Assembly: GCF_001602525.1 (NCBI RefSeq)
Contig: NZ_LSYT01000012.1
Span: 82,026-146,025, forward strand
Source of the DNA: Flavobacterium chilense
GTDB lineage: Bacteria; Bacteroidota; Bacteroidia; Flavobacteriales; Flavobacteriaceae
Reading direction: 5' to 3'
Length of the DNA stretch: 64,000 nt
The notes under the pieces are model-generated. The model searched no databases. It was not told the origin of the DNA and was given only the letters and a program-made list of their open reading frames with translations. The stretch's first letter is position 1, and each line of letters starts with the position of its first letter. The position numbers and the translations under genes are program-made. Below, piece after piece: positions 17,776-26,138 of this stretch.

Positions 17776-18618
17776 TTATGAAACGAGCTTTAGCTTATAA
17801 GTGACAAAAGATTGAGCTAAAAGTCCGGCTTTGGTATAATTTGAAACCCTGATTCTTGAATTTCCAATCTCGTAATAAGGTGTGTTTTTTAATTTTTTGA
17901 GCAATTTTTTGTAATAGATATATGCTGTGTAAACGCCAAATTGAGCTTCGATTGGTAATTTTATAATTCCCTGATACGCCATTCTAAAATCTTCCTCGAT
18001 TTCGTTTATGATAGTAGTTTTTGCATTTTCATCGAACGAATTAAGATTTACTCCCGGAAAATAATTTCGGTTTAAAACCAAATTATCATCTTTTAAATCT
18101 CTCAGGAAATTTACTTTCTGAAAAGCAGATCCTAATCGCATCGCTTCGTTTTTGAGCTGTTCGTATTTTTGTTGGTTTCCTTTTACAAAAACTTTCAGGC
18201 ACATTAAACCCACTACATCGGCAGAACCATAAATATAATCTTCATACTCGGTTTGTGAGCTGTATGTTGATTTGATGAGGTCCAGTTTCATGCTTTTTAA
18301 AAATGCCTGAACTAAGTCATCTGTAATGTTATATTGTTTTACGGTATGCTGAAAAGAGTTGAGAATTGGATTTAAACTAATTCCGGCCTCAACAGCTTTA
18401 TAATATTCTTTTTCGAAATCATTGATAAGTGCTTCTTTGTCGTAGTGATGAAAAGAATCGACAATTTCATCAGCAAAACGCACAAAACCATAAATACTGT
18501 AAATGGCATCGCGAATACTTGGCGATAACATTTTAACCGCTAAAGAAAATGAGGTGCTGTAGTTTTGGGTGACCAACTTGCTGCATTTGAAAGAAACGGT
18601 GTCGAATAGTGATTTCAT
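17776..18618 (-). CDS. crtB: Phytoene synthase
   Basis: 280 residues of a trans-isoprenyl diphosphate synthase fold. The first Asp-rich motif is DEIVD at 50-54 in GFVRFADEIVD, the second is in KVNFLRDLKDD, with YCxxxAxxVGLM replaced by YGSADVVGLMCL. It condenses two geranylgeranyl diphosphates to phytoene. Starts four bases after the crtI stop, so the two are translated from one message. Confidence 0.95.
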   Translation of the reverse strand: MKSLFDTVSFKCSKLVTQNYSTSFSLAVKMLSPSIRDAIYSIYGFVRFADEIVDSFHHYDKEALINDFEKEYYKAVEAGISLNPILNSFQHTVKQYNITDDLVQAFLKSMKLDLIKSTYSSQTEYEDYIYGSADVVGLMCLKVFVKGNQQKYEQLKNEAMRLGSAFQKVNFLRDLKDDNLVLNRNYFPGVNLNSFDENAKTTIINEIEEDFRMAYQGIIKLPIEAQFGVYTAYIYYKKLLKKLKNTPYYEIGNSRIRVSNYTKAGLLAQSFVTYKLKLVS

Positions 18619-18621
18619 TTT

Positions 18622-20088
18622 TTAAGATCTAAAAGATTTTTGAATTAACTCAGCTACTAATTTTCCTGAAATTAAAGCAGGCGGAACACCTGGGCCGGGA
18701 ACGGTTAATTGTCCTGTGAAATATAAGTTGCGGACTTTTTTGCTTTTTAATTTTGGCCGTAAAAAAGCCGTTTGTAATAATGTATTGGCCATTCCGTAAG
18801 CATTTCCTTTGTAAGCGTTATAATCGGTTACAAAGTCATTTTTACAAAATGATCTTTTAAATATAATGTTATTTTTAATTTTTTGCTTTGTAAGTTGTTC
18901 AAAACGATGAATTATTTTTTCGAAATATTGCTCACGAAGTTCCTCACTGTCCTGTATTCCGGGTGCTAACGGAATAAGGAAAAAACCGCTTTCCATTCCT
19001 TCCGGAGCTGCTGTTAAATCTGTTTTTGATGGGAAGTTGGCATAAAACAAAGGGGCTTCGGGCCATTTTGGATCGTCGTAAATATCGGCTGCATGCTGAT
19101 TGAAATCAACATCAAAAAATAAAGCATGATGAGAAATGTTTTCTATCTTTTTATTAAACCCAACAAAAAAGAGGAGCGAAGAAGGAGCGAAAATACGACT
19201 TGCCCAGTATTTCTCAGAATATGCACGATGTTCCAGATCCAGTAGCGTTTCGCTATGATGATAATCGGCACCGCTTAAAACAATATCTGCGTTGATTGTT
19301 TTTCCGTTTAGCACAATTCCGGTTGCTGTTTTGTTTTCGACTAAAATCTTTTCGACAGGAGAATTGGTTGTGATTGTAACGCCTAATTCTAAAGCTAATT
19401 CCTTAATACCGCGAATGACATCAAACATGCCTGTTTTGGGATGCCAGGTTCCTAAGCCAAAATCGGCGTAATTCATAAAATTATAAAACGAAGGCGTTTT
19501 CGTTGGTTTTGCTCCAAGAAATAAAACCGGAAATTCAAGAATCTGAATTAGTTTTTGATTTTTGAATTTCTTTCGGATATCGCTACTCACATTGCTAAAA
19601 AACTGATTGAGTTTTAAAGCCGTCTGAGGTGTAATTAATTCAAGAGGAGAAACTCCCGGTCGATACACCAAATCTTTTATTGCTATATCGTAATTGCTTT
19701 TGGCCTGAGTAATGAACGTTTCCAGTTTCTTACCGCTATCTTTTTCAATGGCTTCAAAAGTGCTTTTTATTTCTTCTAAATTATCATAAATAGAAATAAA
19801 ATCATCAACACCAAAGTAAACCCTGTATGCGGGATTAAGCTTTATGAGTTCGTAATAATCAGATGGTTTTTTGCCGAAATCCTGAAAAAAGCGTTCAAAC
19901 ACATCAGGCATCCAATACCAGCTTGGTCCCATGTCGAAGGTAAAACCCTCTTTTTTAAATTGTCTGGCACGTCCGCCTATTGTATCATTTTTTTCGTAGA
20001 CAGTTACAGTGTAACCTTGTTTTGCGAGGTAACATGAAGCGGCTAAAGAAGAGAAGCCTGATCCTATTATTGCGACAGTTTTTTTCAT
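18622..20088 (-). CDS. crtI: Phytoene desaturase
   Basis: 488 residues. FAD-binding Rossmann start AIIGSGFSSLAASCYLA, then TVYEKNDTIGGRARQF and FTFDMGPSWYWMPDVFERFF, and the CrtI C-terminal signature NLYFTGQLTVPGPGVPPALISGKLVAELI. Converts phytoene to lycopene by successive desaturations, membrane-associated. First structural gene of the crtI-crtB-crtZ run, with its own promoter: a -7 box lies only eight bases before the ATG and is covered by a palindrome that continues through the start codon. Confidence 0.95.
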   Translation of the reverse strand: MKKTVAIIGSGFSSLAASCYLAKQGYTVTVYEKNDTIGGRARQFKKEGFTFDMGPSWYWMPDVFERFFQDFGKKPSDYYELIKLNPAYRVYFGVDDFISIYDNLEEIKSTFEAIEKDSGKKLETFITQAKSNYDIAIKDLVYRPGVSPLELITPQTALKLNQFFSNVSSDIRKKFKNQKLIQILEFPVLFLGAKPTKTPSFYNFMNYADFGLGTWHPKTGMFDVIRGIKELALELGVTITTNSPVEKILVENKTATGIVLNGKTINADIVLSGADYHHSETLLDLEHRAYSEKYWASRIFAPSSLLFFVGFNKKIENISHHALFFDVDFNQHAADIYDDPKWPEAPLFYANFPSKTDLTAAPEGMESGFFLIPLAPGIQDSEELREQYFEKIIHRFEQLTKQKIKNNIIFKRSFCKNDFVTDYNAYKGNAYGMANTLLQTAFLRPKLKSKKVRNLYFTGQLTVPGPGVPPALISGKLVAELIQKSFRS

Positions 20089-20104
20089 TTGTTTAACAAA
20101 TGTA
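20086..20104 (-). promoter_or_regulatory. crtI promoter -7 box with overlapping palindromic operator
   Basis: On the minus strand TACATTTG (20097-20104) is a perfect TAnnTTTG box. A 17-bp palindrome (8-bp arms CATTTGTT / AACAAATG, one centre base, 20086-20102) spans from inside the box to the ATG. The same core TTTGTTnAnCAAAT follows the merR -7 box. Confidence 0.65.
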
Positions 20105-20125
20105 CAAAAACTTTAAACAAAATTA

Positions 20126-21025
20126 TTACAGCATACTAATTGTTTCTTCCATCGAATGAAAAAGACGTATTCTTTCAGGGATAGCCTTGCTGTCAATGTG
20201 CTCAATCATATTGCCCATTAACCAGATTTCATTATTTTTTTGAAGTAATTTTTGTCCCATCGATTTTACATATTGATTGATCACGCTACGATCTGGCTGA
20301 ACCGTCATAAAGGAAACAAAGGTGATGTTCTCAAAATGTTTGGTTAAATCCTGTAAATTTTCGATTGGCATACTTTCTCCCAAATAAATGGTTTTGTACC
20401 CTTTTAATAAAATTTCATATTGCAGATAAAGCAATCCTATCTTATGAATTTCGTTTAATGGTAATGAAAGTACAAAAACTCTATTGGTTTTTGTAGGCTT
20501 TAGAATTTGAAGACTCTCTGTGTAAATTAAAATTTTCTGTTTGATCAAATGACTCATGAAATGCTCATTTGCAGGTGTTATGGTTTCAGATTGCCATAAC
20601 AAACCCAGTTCTTTCAATAAAGGAAGAAAGTGATCTTTGAAAACTTCTTTGAATGATTTCTCTGAAATCAGCCAGTCAAAAGTGTTGAAGAATATTTCCT
20701 GATCAAAATTCATCATAGCCATTTTAAAGGAAGTGATGGCATAATTTTGAGAATTTTTCTTGGAAATGATTTCGTGTACTAATTGTGGAATTTTCTCTTC
20801 AGGATAAGTCGCGATTTTAGAAATTTTATAACCGTACTCGTGTAATAGCGTTATGTTTAAAAGCTTTTGTAAGTTTTGTAAGTTATAAAGTCTGATGTTT
20901 GTATCAGTTCGCATGGGTTCCAGAATATTGTATCTTTTTTCCCAGATGCGAATGGTATGCGCTTTTATTCCTGACAGGTTTTCAAGGTCTTTTATACTGA
21001 AAACAGTTTTAATGTTGTTGATCAT
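20126..21025 (-). CDS. MerR family regulator with cobalamin-binding domain, CarH/LitR-like photoreceptor
   Basis: 299 residues: an N-terminal MerR winged helix (about 8-75: FSIKDLENLSGIKAHTIRIWEKRYNI), a helical bundle with the W-x9-EH motif (Trp144, Glu154-His155) typical of adenosylcobalamin light sensors, and a Rossmann-type B12 domain with NEIHKIG, where His194 matches the cobalt-binding His of CarH. The residue after Trp144 is Gln, whereas Thermus CarH has a His there. In known systems the B12-bound dark form represses carotenoid genes and light releases it. Placed directly upstream of crtI, with a shared palindrome at its own promoter, so autoregulation and crt control are likely. Confidence 0.88.
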   Translation of the reverse strand: MINNIKTVFSIKDLENLSGIKAHTIRIWEKRYNILEPMRTDTNIRLYNLQNLQKLLNITLLHEYGYKISKIATYPEEKIPQLVHEIISKKNSQNYAITSFKMAMMNFDQEIFFNTFDWLISEKSFKEVFKDHFLPLLKELGLLWQSETITPANEHFMSHLIKQKILIYTESLQILKPTKTNRVFVLSLPLNEIHKIGLLYLQYEILLKGYKTIYLGESMPIENLQDLTKHFENITFVSFMTVQPDRSVINQYVKSMGQKLLQKNNEIWLMGNMIEHIDSKAIPERIRLFHSMEETISML

Positions 21026-21034
21026 TTCTGGCTA

Positions 21035-21051
21035 TTTGGTCAACAAAAATA
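21035..21051 (-). promoter_or_regulatory. merR promoter -7 box with operator-like sequence
   Basis: Minus strand: TATTTTTG (21044-21051) followed by TTGACCAAAT. The segment TTTGTTGACCAAA (21035-21047) differs from the crtI palindrome core at two positions and has the same placement relative to the -7 box. No -33 TTG at normal spacing. Confidence 0.55.
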
Positions 21052-21099
21052 GAATAAAATCTTAAAAAATCGTTAAAGCGAGCGTAAAATGATAGATTG

Positions 21100-22059
21100 C
21101 TAAGGGTTTAGTGACTGATAATGGTTTAATTTATCGAGATGTAATATTGTTTTTTGGCCATCTTTGCTTCTGTTGTACATGGTTTCGAATTTGGCATTAT
21201 AAATAATTTCATCAAAGGAATAGGAGGTTCTTGCAGCAACAGTATTGCTGTACATATTGTCGAAAGTGGTTATAAATACTAATACTTCACCATGTGTTTT
21301 CCTGAAATCTTCTTCGGTAAAATTATATAAAGGACTGTCTTCTGTTATGGGATGAACGAGAGTCCAGCTTAGCGAAAGAGCGTTTATTTTATCCAACTCG
21401 AGTTCTAGGCTGTAAAATTTATTGGTTTCGATACCGTTTTCTTCAAGACTCAATGCGAGGGTCATTTTTGCTGTAGCATCTGTAAAGTTGGTGTTTTTAA
21501 AAGGGACCAAGCGTATCATTAAACCTTTGTGTTTGCCGTAAGGTGAAATCAATGCATGATCAGCAAATTTTAAAAAAGCAGTTGGTTTGCTAAATCTTCC
21601 AAAAAATAAACCTGTTGCAATAGCAAAACTCAATAAACCAATTAAGGCTTCAGCAGCTGATAAAGCACTGGTTAAAAATCCGGTTGGACTAATATGACCA
21701 TAACCAACTGTTGTAAAAGTTTGGGCGCTAAAAAAATAGGCTTGTCCAAATTGTGTGAATACGCTTTCTGATTGTTCGATTCCGTCGAGATGTTCAATTC
21801 CGATTGCGTAATAAATAACAGCAAAAATAAAATTGATGGCAATATAAAAAGTAAACAGAATAAGCATGAATTTCCAGTTTGGTAAGTCAATCATTGTATG
21901 ATACCAACTAATGCGACGGAAGAAGTGCATGCCTCTTTTTTCTATATTCGGAGTTCCGTCTTTGTTTACAAATCGGCCGCCATAACTATTGGCATTTGAG
22001 CCAAATCCTGAATTTTTATCGGCTTGAGCCTTGTGGTTTATTTTTTTTAAAAGCGCCAT
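21100..22059 (-). CDS. Inward-rectifier-type potassium channel (KirBac family)
   Basis: 319 residues. Two TM helices flank a pore loop with the selectivity filter TVGYG at 117-121; the amphipathic slide helix segment (HTMIDLPNWKF) precedes TM1. The C-terminal half is the beta-rich cytoplasmic Kir domain (LMIRLVPFKNTNFTDATAKMTLAL, LVHPITEDSPLYNFTEEDF, FDNMYSNTVAARTSYSFDEI). Potassium-selective inner-membrane channel. It has its own promoter and ends 74 bases before merR; a link to light response is only positional. Confidence 0.95.
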   Translation of the reverse strand: MALLKKINHKAQADKNSGFGSNANSYGGRFVNKDGTPNIEKRGMHFFRRISWYHTMIDLPNWKFMLILFTFYIAINFIFAVIYYAIGIEHLDGIEQSESVFTQFGQAYFFSAQTFTTVGYGHISPTGFLTSALSAAEALIGLLSFAIATGLFFGRFSKPTAFLKFADHALISPYGKHKGLMIRLVPFKNTNFTDATAKMTLALSLEENGIETNKFYSLELELDKINALSLSWTLVHPITEDSPLYNFTEEDFRKTHGEVLVFITTFDNMYSNTVAARTSYSFDEIIYNAKFETMYNRSKDGQKTILHLDKLNHYQSLNP

Positions 22060-22078
22060 TACAGTTTGGTTTACAGAG

Positions 22079-22086
22079 CAAATGTA
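22079..22086 (-). promoter_or_regulatory. -7 box of the KirBac gene
   Basis: Minus strand TACATTTG, a perfect TAnnTTTG match ending 19 bases before the ATG. Confidence 0.55.
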
Positions 22087-22125
22087 AGCATATCTTTTAA
22101 ACGAAATTCAGCTTCTGTTTTGAAT

Positions 22126-22167
22126 AAAAAAGCAATCTGCAAAAAGGCTATTTTACAGATTGCTTTT
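22126..22167 (-). terminator. Terminator after the TPR protein gene
   Basis: AAAAGCAATCTG / CAGATTGCTTTT stem of 12 bp with a 16-base loop; on the minus strand it is followed by a T run. Lies 23 bases after the TPR stop codon. Confidence 0.75.
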
Positions 22168-22189
22168 GTGAAGATTTACTTTTCTGATT

Positions 22190-22690
22190 TTATTTGCAAA
22201 AAGTAGCTTTGTTTTTGATGGCGCTTTGGCTGCCTAATTCGATAGCTTTAGAGAAGTCTTTGCACGCATTTTTTTTATCCTCTATTTTGTTGTAGGCTAA
22301 ACCGCGTAAGTTGTAAGCGATATAATCTTTTGGGTTTAAACTGATCGATGAGGTACAATCATCAATGGTTTCTTTAAAATTCATTAATTTGTAATTTACG
22401 TTTGCACGTCCGGTCAGTGCATCGGCATTCATGTTGTCTAATTCGATAGTTTTGCTAAAATCAGCAAGGGCACCTTTTAGATCGTTGAGTTTGAGTTTTG
22501 CAACACCTCGATTTTGGTATGCTTCAACAAATTTAGAATTCATGCTGATCGCTTTTGTGTAATCAGAAATGGCACCTTTTGTATTGCCTGCTTCGGCTTT
22601 CTTCATGGCCTTGTCAAAATAGCCGGTTGCAGATTGTGCCCATGTTGAGCAAGTTATCATAATCAATGATAATACTAATAATTTTTTCAT
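22190..22690 (-). CDS. Secreted tetratricopeptide repeat protein
   Basis: 166 residues: signal peptide (1-18, cut after TWA) and about four TPR units with the usual GDYxKAIxLNP spacing (GAISDYTKAISMNSKFVEAYQNRG, GALADFSKTIELDNMNADALTGRA, TIDDCTSSISLNPKDYIAYNLRG, ACKDFSKAIELGS). A periplasmic or outer-membrane-facing protein-interaction scaffold; partner unknown. Single gene with its own terminator. Confidence 0.88.
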   Translation of the reverse strand: MKKLLVLSLIMITCSTWAQSATGYFDKAMKKAEAGNTKGAISDYTKAISMNSKFVEAYQNRGVAKLKLNDLKGALADFSKTIELDNMNADALTGRANVNYKLMNFKETIDDCTSSISLNPKDYIAYNLRGLAYNKIEDKKNACKDFSKAIELGSQSAIKNKATFCK

Positions 22691-22920
22691 AAACCAATTT
22701 GGGATTAGGTTAGTAGGTTAAATAATTCTGAAACGAATTTAAGAAAGTTTTGATTTGTAGGAGAAGTTCTTTTGTGAAATAATGGTTAGCAAATATATTT
22801 ATGAATATTTTTAGCTTATAGAACTTGTATTCGGTAATTATTAGTAAGGTAAATTATGAATTTAATTTTGTGTTTTGAAAATGATAATCCTTATATTTTC
22901 AAAGACATAGTTATTGTGGA

Positions 22921-25680
22921 TTATTTAAAACTACCATTTCCATTTCTTCCTTTATTGTTATCAAATTTGCTTTTTCCCCATGCCTGTGGCTGCCAGGAAA
23001 ATTGCAGAAGAAAGTAATTACTATTTTTATTAGTAAATGTTTGTTGATATCCTGTGTTTGTGCTACTGTAATTAAGAAGATAGTTTTGTTTGGCCAAATC
23101 CATTACCACAAAGCTTAGAATACCATTTTTTTGTTTAAAAATTCGTTTTTCGATATTCATGTTTAAAACAGAAGGAGACATTTTATCGTTGGTGTTTGAA
23201 ACCTGGTTTAGGTTTTGTTGAAAAAAGAAATTGACATTCCAGGTGTCTCCAAAATATAAACTTAAATTGATATCACCATTGAATAATTGATTGAATGTTT
23301 TGGTCGCAGAGGCTGAATTATGATCGCTTTGAGATGTAAATACTAAACTAGTTGTAAGCTCTAACCATTTTTTATAATTGAATGTATAATCTGTTTTCCA
23401 GTTTTGGTAAAATGATTTTCTAATTTCAGATTTGGTATCCAGAAAATAAGGATTGTCGGACTGTCTGATCGAACCACTAAACTGCAAATTAGAGTTTGGC
23501 GGTAATGTTTTACCTATACTAAAATTTAGCATATTGGATTTTTGTCCATCGATATTGGTAAAAGTATTGGTTGTTGTAATGATTTTTTTCTCAGAATCTA
23601 TAACTGAGCTTGTAATGTTTGTGGTGCCATTTTTTGTACTATTAGTTGTAGCCATTATAGATGTATTGAGCTGTAATCGTTTAAAAAATTTATTATAATT
23701 TAAGCTCCAACTTAGATTTTCTGAATTTTTTAAATCAGGATTTCCAATGGTAATATTATACGGGGTAATGTAATTTGGAATTGGATTGAGAGTATTTAGT
23801 GCAGGCTGGTTAAAATATTGAGATAATGTTATTTGCAGATTGCCAAATTTAGCAGTGTTATAAATTATTTTGAATGATGTTGATGGCAATAGGTCATAGC
23901 GGTTTACCTTGTCTTTTTCTAATCCAATTTCTCCATTTAACCATTTATTTGTCATTGTGAACATGGGCGATAAGGTAATTCCATTTTTAAAACTATATTC
24001 TGTCTGAAATAAAACAGGAATATTGTATGTTTTTTGGTTTTGAAAAAAACTTAGTTTCGGATTAAAGTTAATTCTATCGTCTTCGTTTACAAATGATTTA
24101 TTGTTGGTCGAATTGACCTGACTCAAGAAAGAAAGACTTGTTTTGAATTTTAACTTTTGATTGTAATTCCAGTTCAATTCGTTTTGTATAGAATTTGTAA
24201 ATGAACGGCTGTTTAGTTTTTCCAATTGATGGAGTATGCTATCTGCAACAGCAATATTTAAAGTGTCTTTATAAGTGGTAATGATCGAATTGCCATATGA
24301 TTTGTTCCCATTATAAGAACTCGTTAGAGAAGTAATTAATGTTGTTTTACTGCTAATGTTATTTATATACCGAGTATAAAAGTTATAGTTTAAATTGTTA
24401 TTGTTTTTATCTGATTGCGAGTTTTCAAAATTGTTAAGTATGCCAGATTGCAGGTTTTGACCTGACAAGTTTACTTTTCCCAAGTCTGAGGCTATTTTCA
24501 AATAGCCAAACAAACTTGATTTTTCTTTAAATGAAGCATTAAAATCAGAATTTAAGCTTAAAATATGATTTTTACCAGAGGATTCTTTTATTGTTTTTTT
24601 ATACAACGTTCCCTGTTCATAATAGCTTTCTCCAATGGTTTTAGTGTTGTTTTGATTGATTGTTTGAGTATATTCAAATTCATTAAAAAAATTGATTTGC
24701 CTGAATTGAAATCTTTTTCCAATTCCGGCATTCATATTTTTTAGTTCTCCGCCAGAAATATTTGCGGGACTGTTTATGAAGGTTCTGTTTTGTTTTGCCA
24801 AGGATCCCGGAATTGTTGTACTCCGAATTCCCAAAGGTTCCTGTTGATAGCCTGCTTTTGTAGAAGACTGATTAGAGCCGTCTATTGTTTTAATAGAAGT
24901 TATTGCTTTGGTTCTGGATTGTGAACCTTGTTCGGCTGTAATGGCATACATTTTTCCAGCAGACTTATCCGCTTTTGTTACAATATTTAAGACTTTAGAT
25001 GATTTTTCAGTTTTCAGTTTTTTGACATTTTCGCCAGATTCGTCCATATCGATAATCTGAATGCGTTCTACAATATCGGCAGGCAGTTCTTCCATGGCTT
25101 CTTTTACAGAACCCGAAAAATATTTAGAACCATTAAATAATGCTTTGGTAACTAATTCATTATTGTAAAATACACTTCCGTCAGGATCAATTGTAACGCC
25201 CTCCATTCGTCTAAGTAAATCTTCTAGACGTGCATAATCCCGAACAATATAGTCTTTTGCCCAAAATTCTGTAGTATCGCCTTTTATAATTGGGCCTTTC
25301 AGGCGGGTAATAGTCACATTTTCGAGCTGTTCTTCCTGAATTCCCAGCCGAATAGGGGGAATGTTAAGAATGGTTTTTGTATCATTATTAAAGTACTTTC
25401 TGTTATAAGACTTATGTCCTAATGCTTTTACACTCAATAAAAAATCTGCAGAACGCACATTTGGGAAACCATAAAAACCAAAGGTGTTTGTGGTTGCTTT
25501 TAAGGTATCTTTAGCAGAAATCAATAAAACAGTTGCACCTGTAATAGGTTTGTTTAGCGAATCACGTACTATACCTGTTATATTTCGCGTTGGTGTAGGG
25601 GTAGTTTGGGCATTTAAAATAGTATTTGCAAGTAAAAAACTAATTAAAATAAGAACCTGAAATAGTGTTTTTTTAATCAT
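22921..25680 (-). CDS. Outer membrane beta-barrel protein with carboxypeptidase-regulatory-like domain (TonB-receptor-like)
   Basis: 919 residues. Signal peptide to about residue 25 (NAQT), a CarboxypepD_reg-like Ig domain (about 32-115: ITGIVRDSLNKPITGATVLLIS), a plug-like segment (about 130-240: RLEDLLRRMEGVTIDPDGSVFYNNELVTKALFNG, LPADIVERIQIID) and a long barrel. It resembles the Bacteroidota outer-membrane-barrel group rather than SusC: no SusD partner and no clear TonB box. The C-terminus runs on into GKSKFDNNKGRNGNGSFK instead of ending in an aromatic residue. Substrate unknown. It lies downstream of the secreted CBM-like genes, separated by a terminator. Confidence 0.82.
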   Translation of the reverse strand: MIKKTLFQVLILISFLLANTILNAQTTPTPTRNITGIVRDSLNKPITGATVLLISAKDTLKATTNTFGFYGFPNVRSADFLLSVKALGHKSYNRKYFNNDTKTILNIPPIRLGIQEEQLENVTITRLKGPIIKGDTTEFWAKDYIVRDYARLEDLLRRMEGVTIDPDGSVFYNNELVTKALFNGSKYFSGSVKEAMEELPADIVERIQIIDMDESGENVKKLKTEKSSKVLNIVTKADKSAGKMYAITAEQGSQSRTKAITSIKTIDGSNQSSTKAGYQQEPLGIRSTTIPGSLAKQNRTFINSPANISGGELKNMNAGIGKRFQFRQINFFNEFEYTQTINQNNTKTIGESYYEQGTLYKKTIKESSGKNHILSLNSDFNASFKEKSSLFGYLKIASDLGKVNLSGQNLQSGILNNFENSQSDKNNNNLNYNFYTRYINNISSKTTLITSLTSSYNGNKSYGNSIITTYKDTLNIAVADSILHQLEKLNSRSFTNSIQNELNWNYNQKLKFKTSLSFLSQVNSTNNKSFVNEDDRINFNPKLSFFQNQKTYNIPVLFQTEYSFKNGITLSPMFTMTNKWLNGEIGLEKDKVNRYDLLPSTSFKIIYNTAKFGNLQITLSQYFNQPALNTLNPIPNYITPYNITIGNPDLKNSENLSWSLNYNKFFKRLQLNTSIMATTNSTKNGTTNITSSVIDSEKKIITTTNTFTNIDGQKSNMLNFSIGKTLPPNSNLQFSGSIRQSDNPYFLDTKSEIRKSFYQNWKTDYTFNYKKWLELTTSLVFTSQSDHNSASATKTFNQLFNGDINLSLYFGDTWNVNFFFQQNLNQVSNTNDKMSPSVLNMNIEKRIFKQKNGILSFVVMDLAKQNYLLNYSSTNTGYQQTFTNKNSNYFLLQFSWQPQAWGKSKFDNNKGRNGNGSFK

Positions 25681-25726
25681 AAAAAATGAAAAAATTGTTT
25701 TTATACAACTTGACGATATAAAAAAA

Positions 25727-25757
25727 TAAATACCCTAATTTTAGAATTAGGGTATTA
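25727..25757 (-). terminator. Terminator after the CBM14-like gene
   Basis: ATACCCTAATT / AATTAGGGTAT stem with a TTAG loop; on the minus strand it is followed by a T-rich tract. It closes the thioredoxin-CBM9-CBM9-CBM14 run. Confidence 0.85.
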
Positions 25758-25780
25758 TCTTGTTTGTGTTTTGCTAATTA

Positions 25781-26104
25781 TTACCAAGAAAAACCAGGAT
25801 AATAAGTGTCAAGAAAACTCCTGTTGGATGAACATGTTTGTTCCAATGGGTTAAATACTAAATCATTAGGGCAAGCTTGTGGATATACAGTCAGTGTTAT
25901 ACCATTACAGAAATAATATAAACTCGGATTTGTGGAGTTCATAGCATAACCAACATAGCCTTCATATCCATAGCAATCTCTCAGAGAAATGGTATCTCCT
26001 GGGGATGGAATTGGTGGAAAACCATCAAAATGCCATTCAGGAAAGGCTAGTGCAGAAGTTGTGATACTAGCACATAGTAAAAAAGCCAATACTTTTCTTT
26101 TCAT
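25781..26104 (-). CDS. Small secreted peritrophin-A/CBM14-like (chitin-binding type) protein
   Basis: 107 residues with a signal peptide (cut after SALA). The mature part has four cysteines spaced C-x21-C-x11-C-x12-C, with YYFC, ACPNDLVFNP and QTC in the places of the peritrophin consensus (kYYxC, CPxGlxFnp, xxxC). Peritrophin/CBM14 domains normally have six cysteines; the missing ones are the second and sixth, which pair with each other in the family. Such domains bind chitin and are mainly eukaryotic. Last gene of a run with two CBM9-like proteins, 34 bases after the second. Chitin binding is inference. Confidence 0.65.
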   Translation of the reverse strand: MKRKVLAFLLCASITTSALAFPEWHFDGFPPIPSPGDTISLRDCYGYEGYVGYAMNSTNPSLYYFCNGITLTVYPQACPNDLVFNPLEQTCSSNRSFLDTYYPGFSW

Positions 26105-26138
26105 AATAATAAATTTAAAGGGTTAATTAAAATAAGGT

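Noticed and set aside
22921..25680. Polysaccharide utilisation locus around the barrel protein
   Set aside because: No SusD, no glycoside hydrolase and no clear TonB box are nearby.
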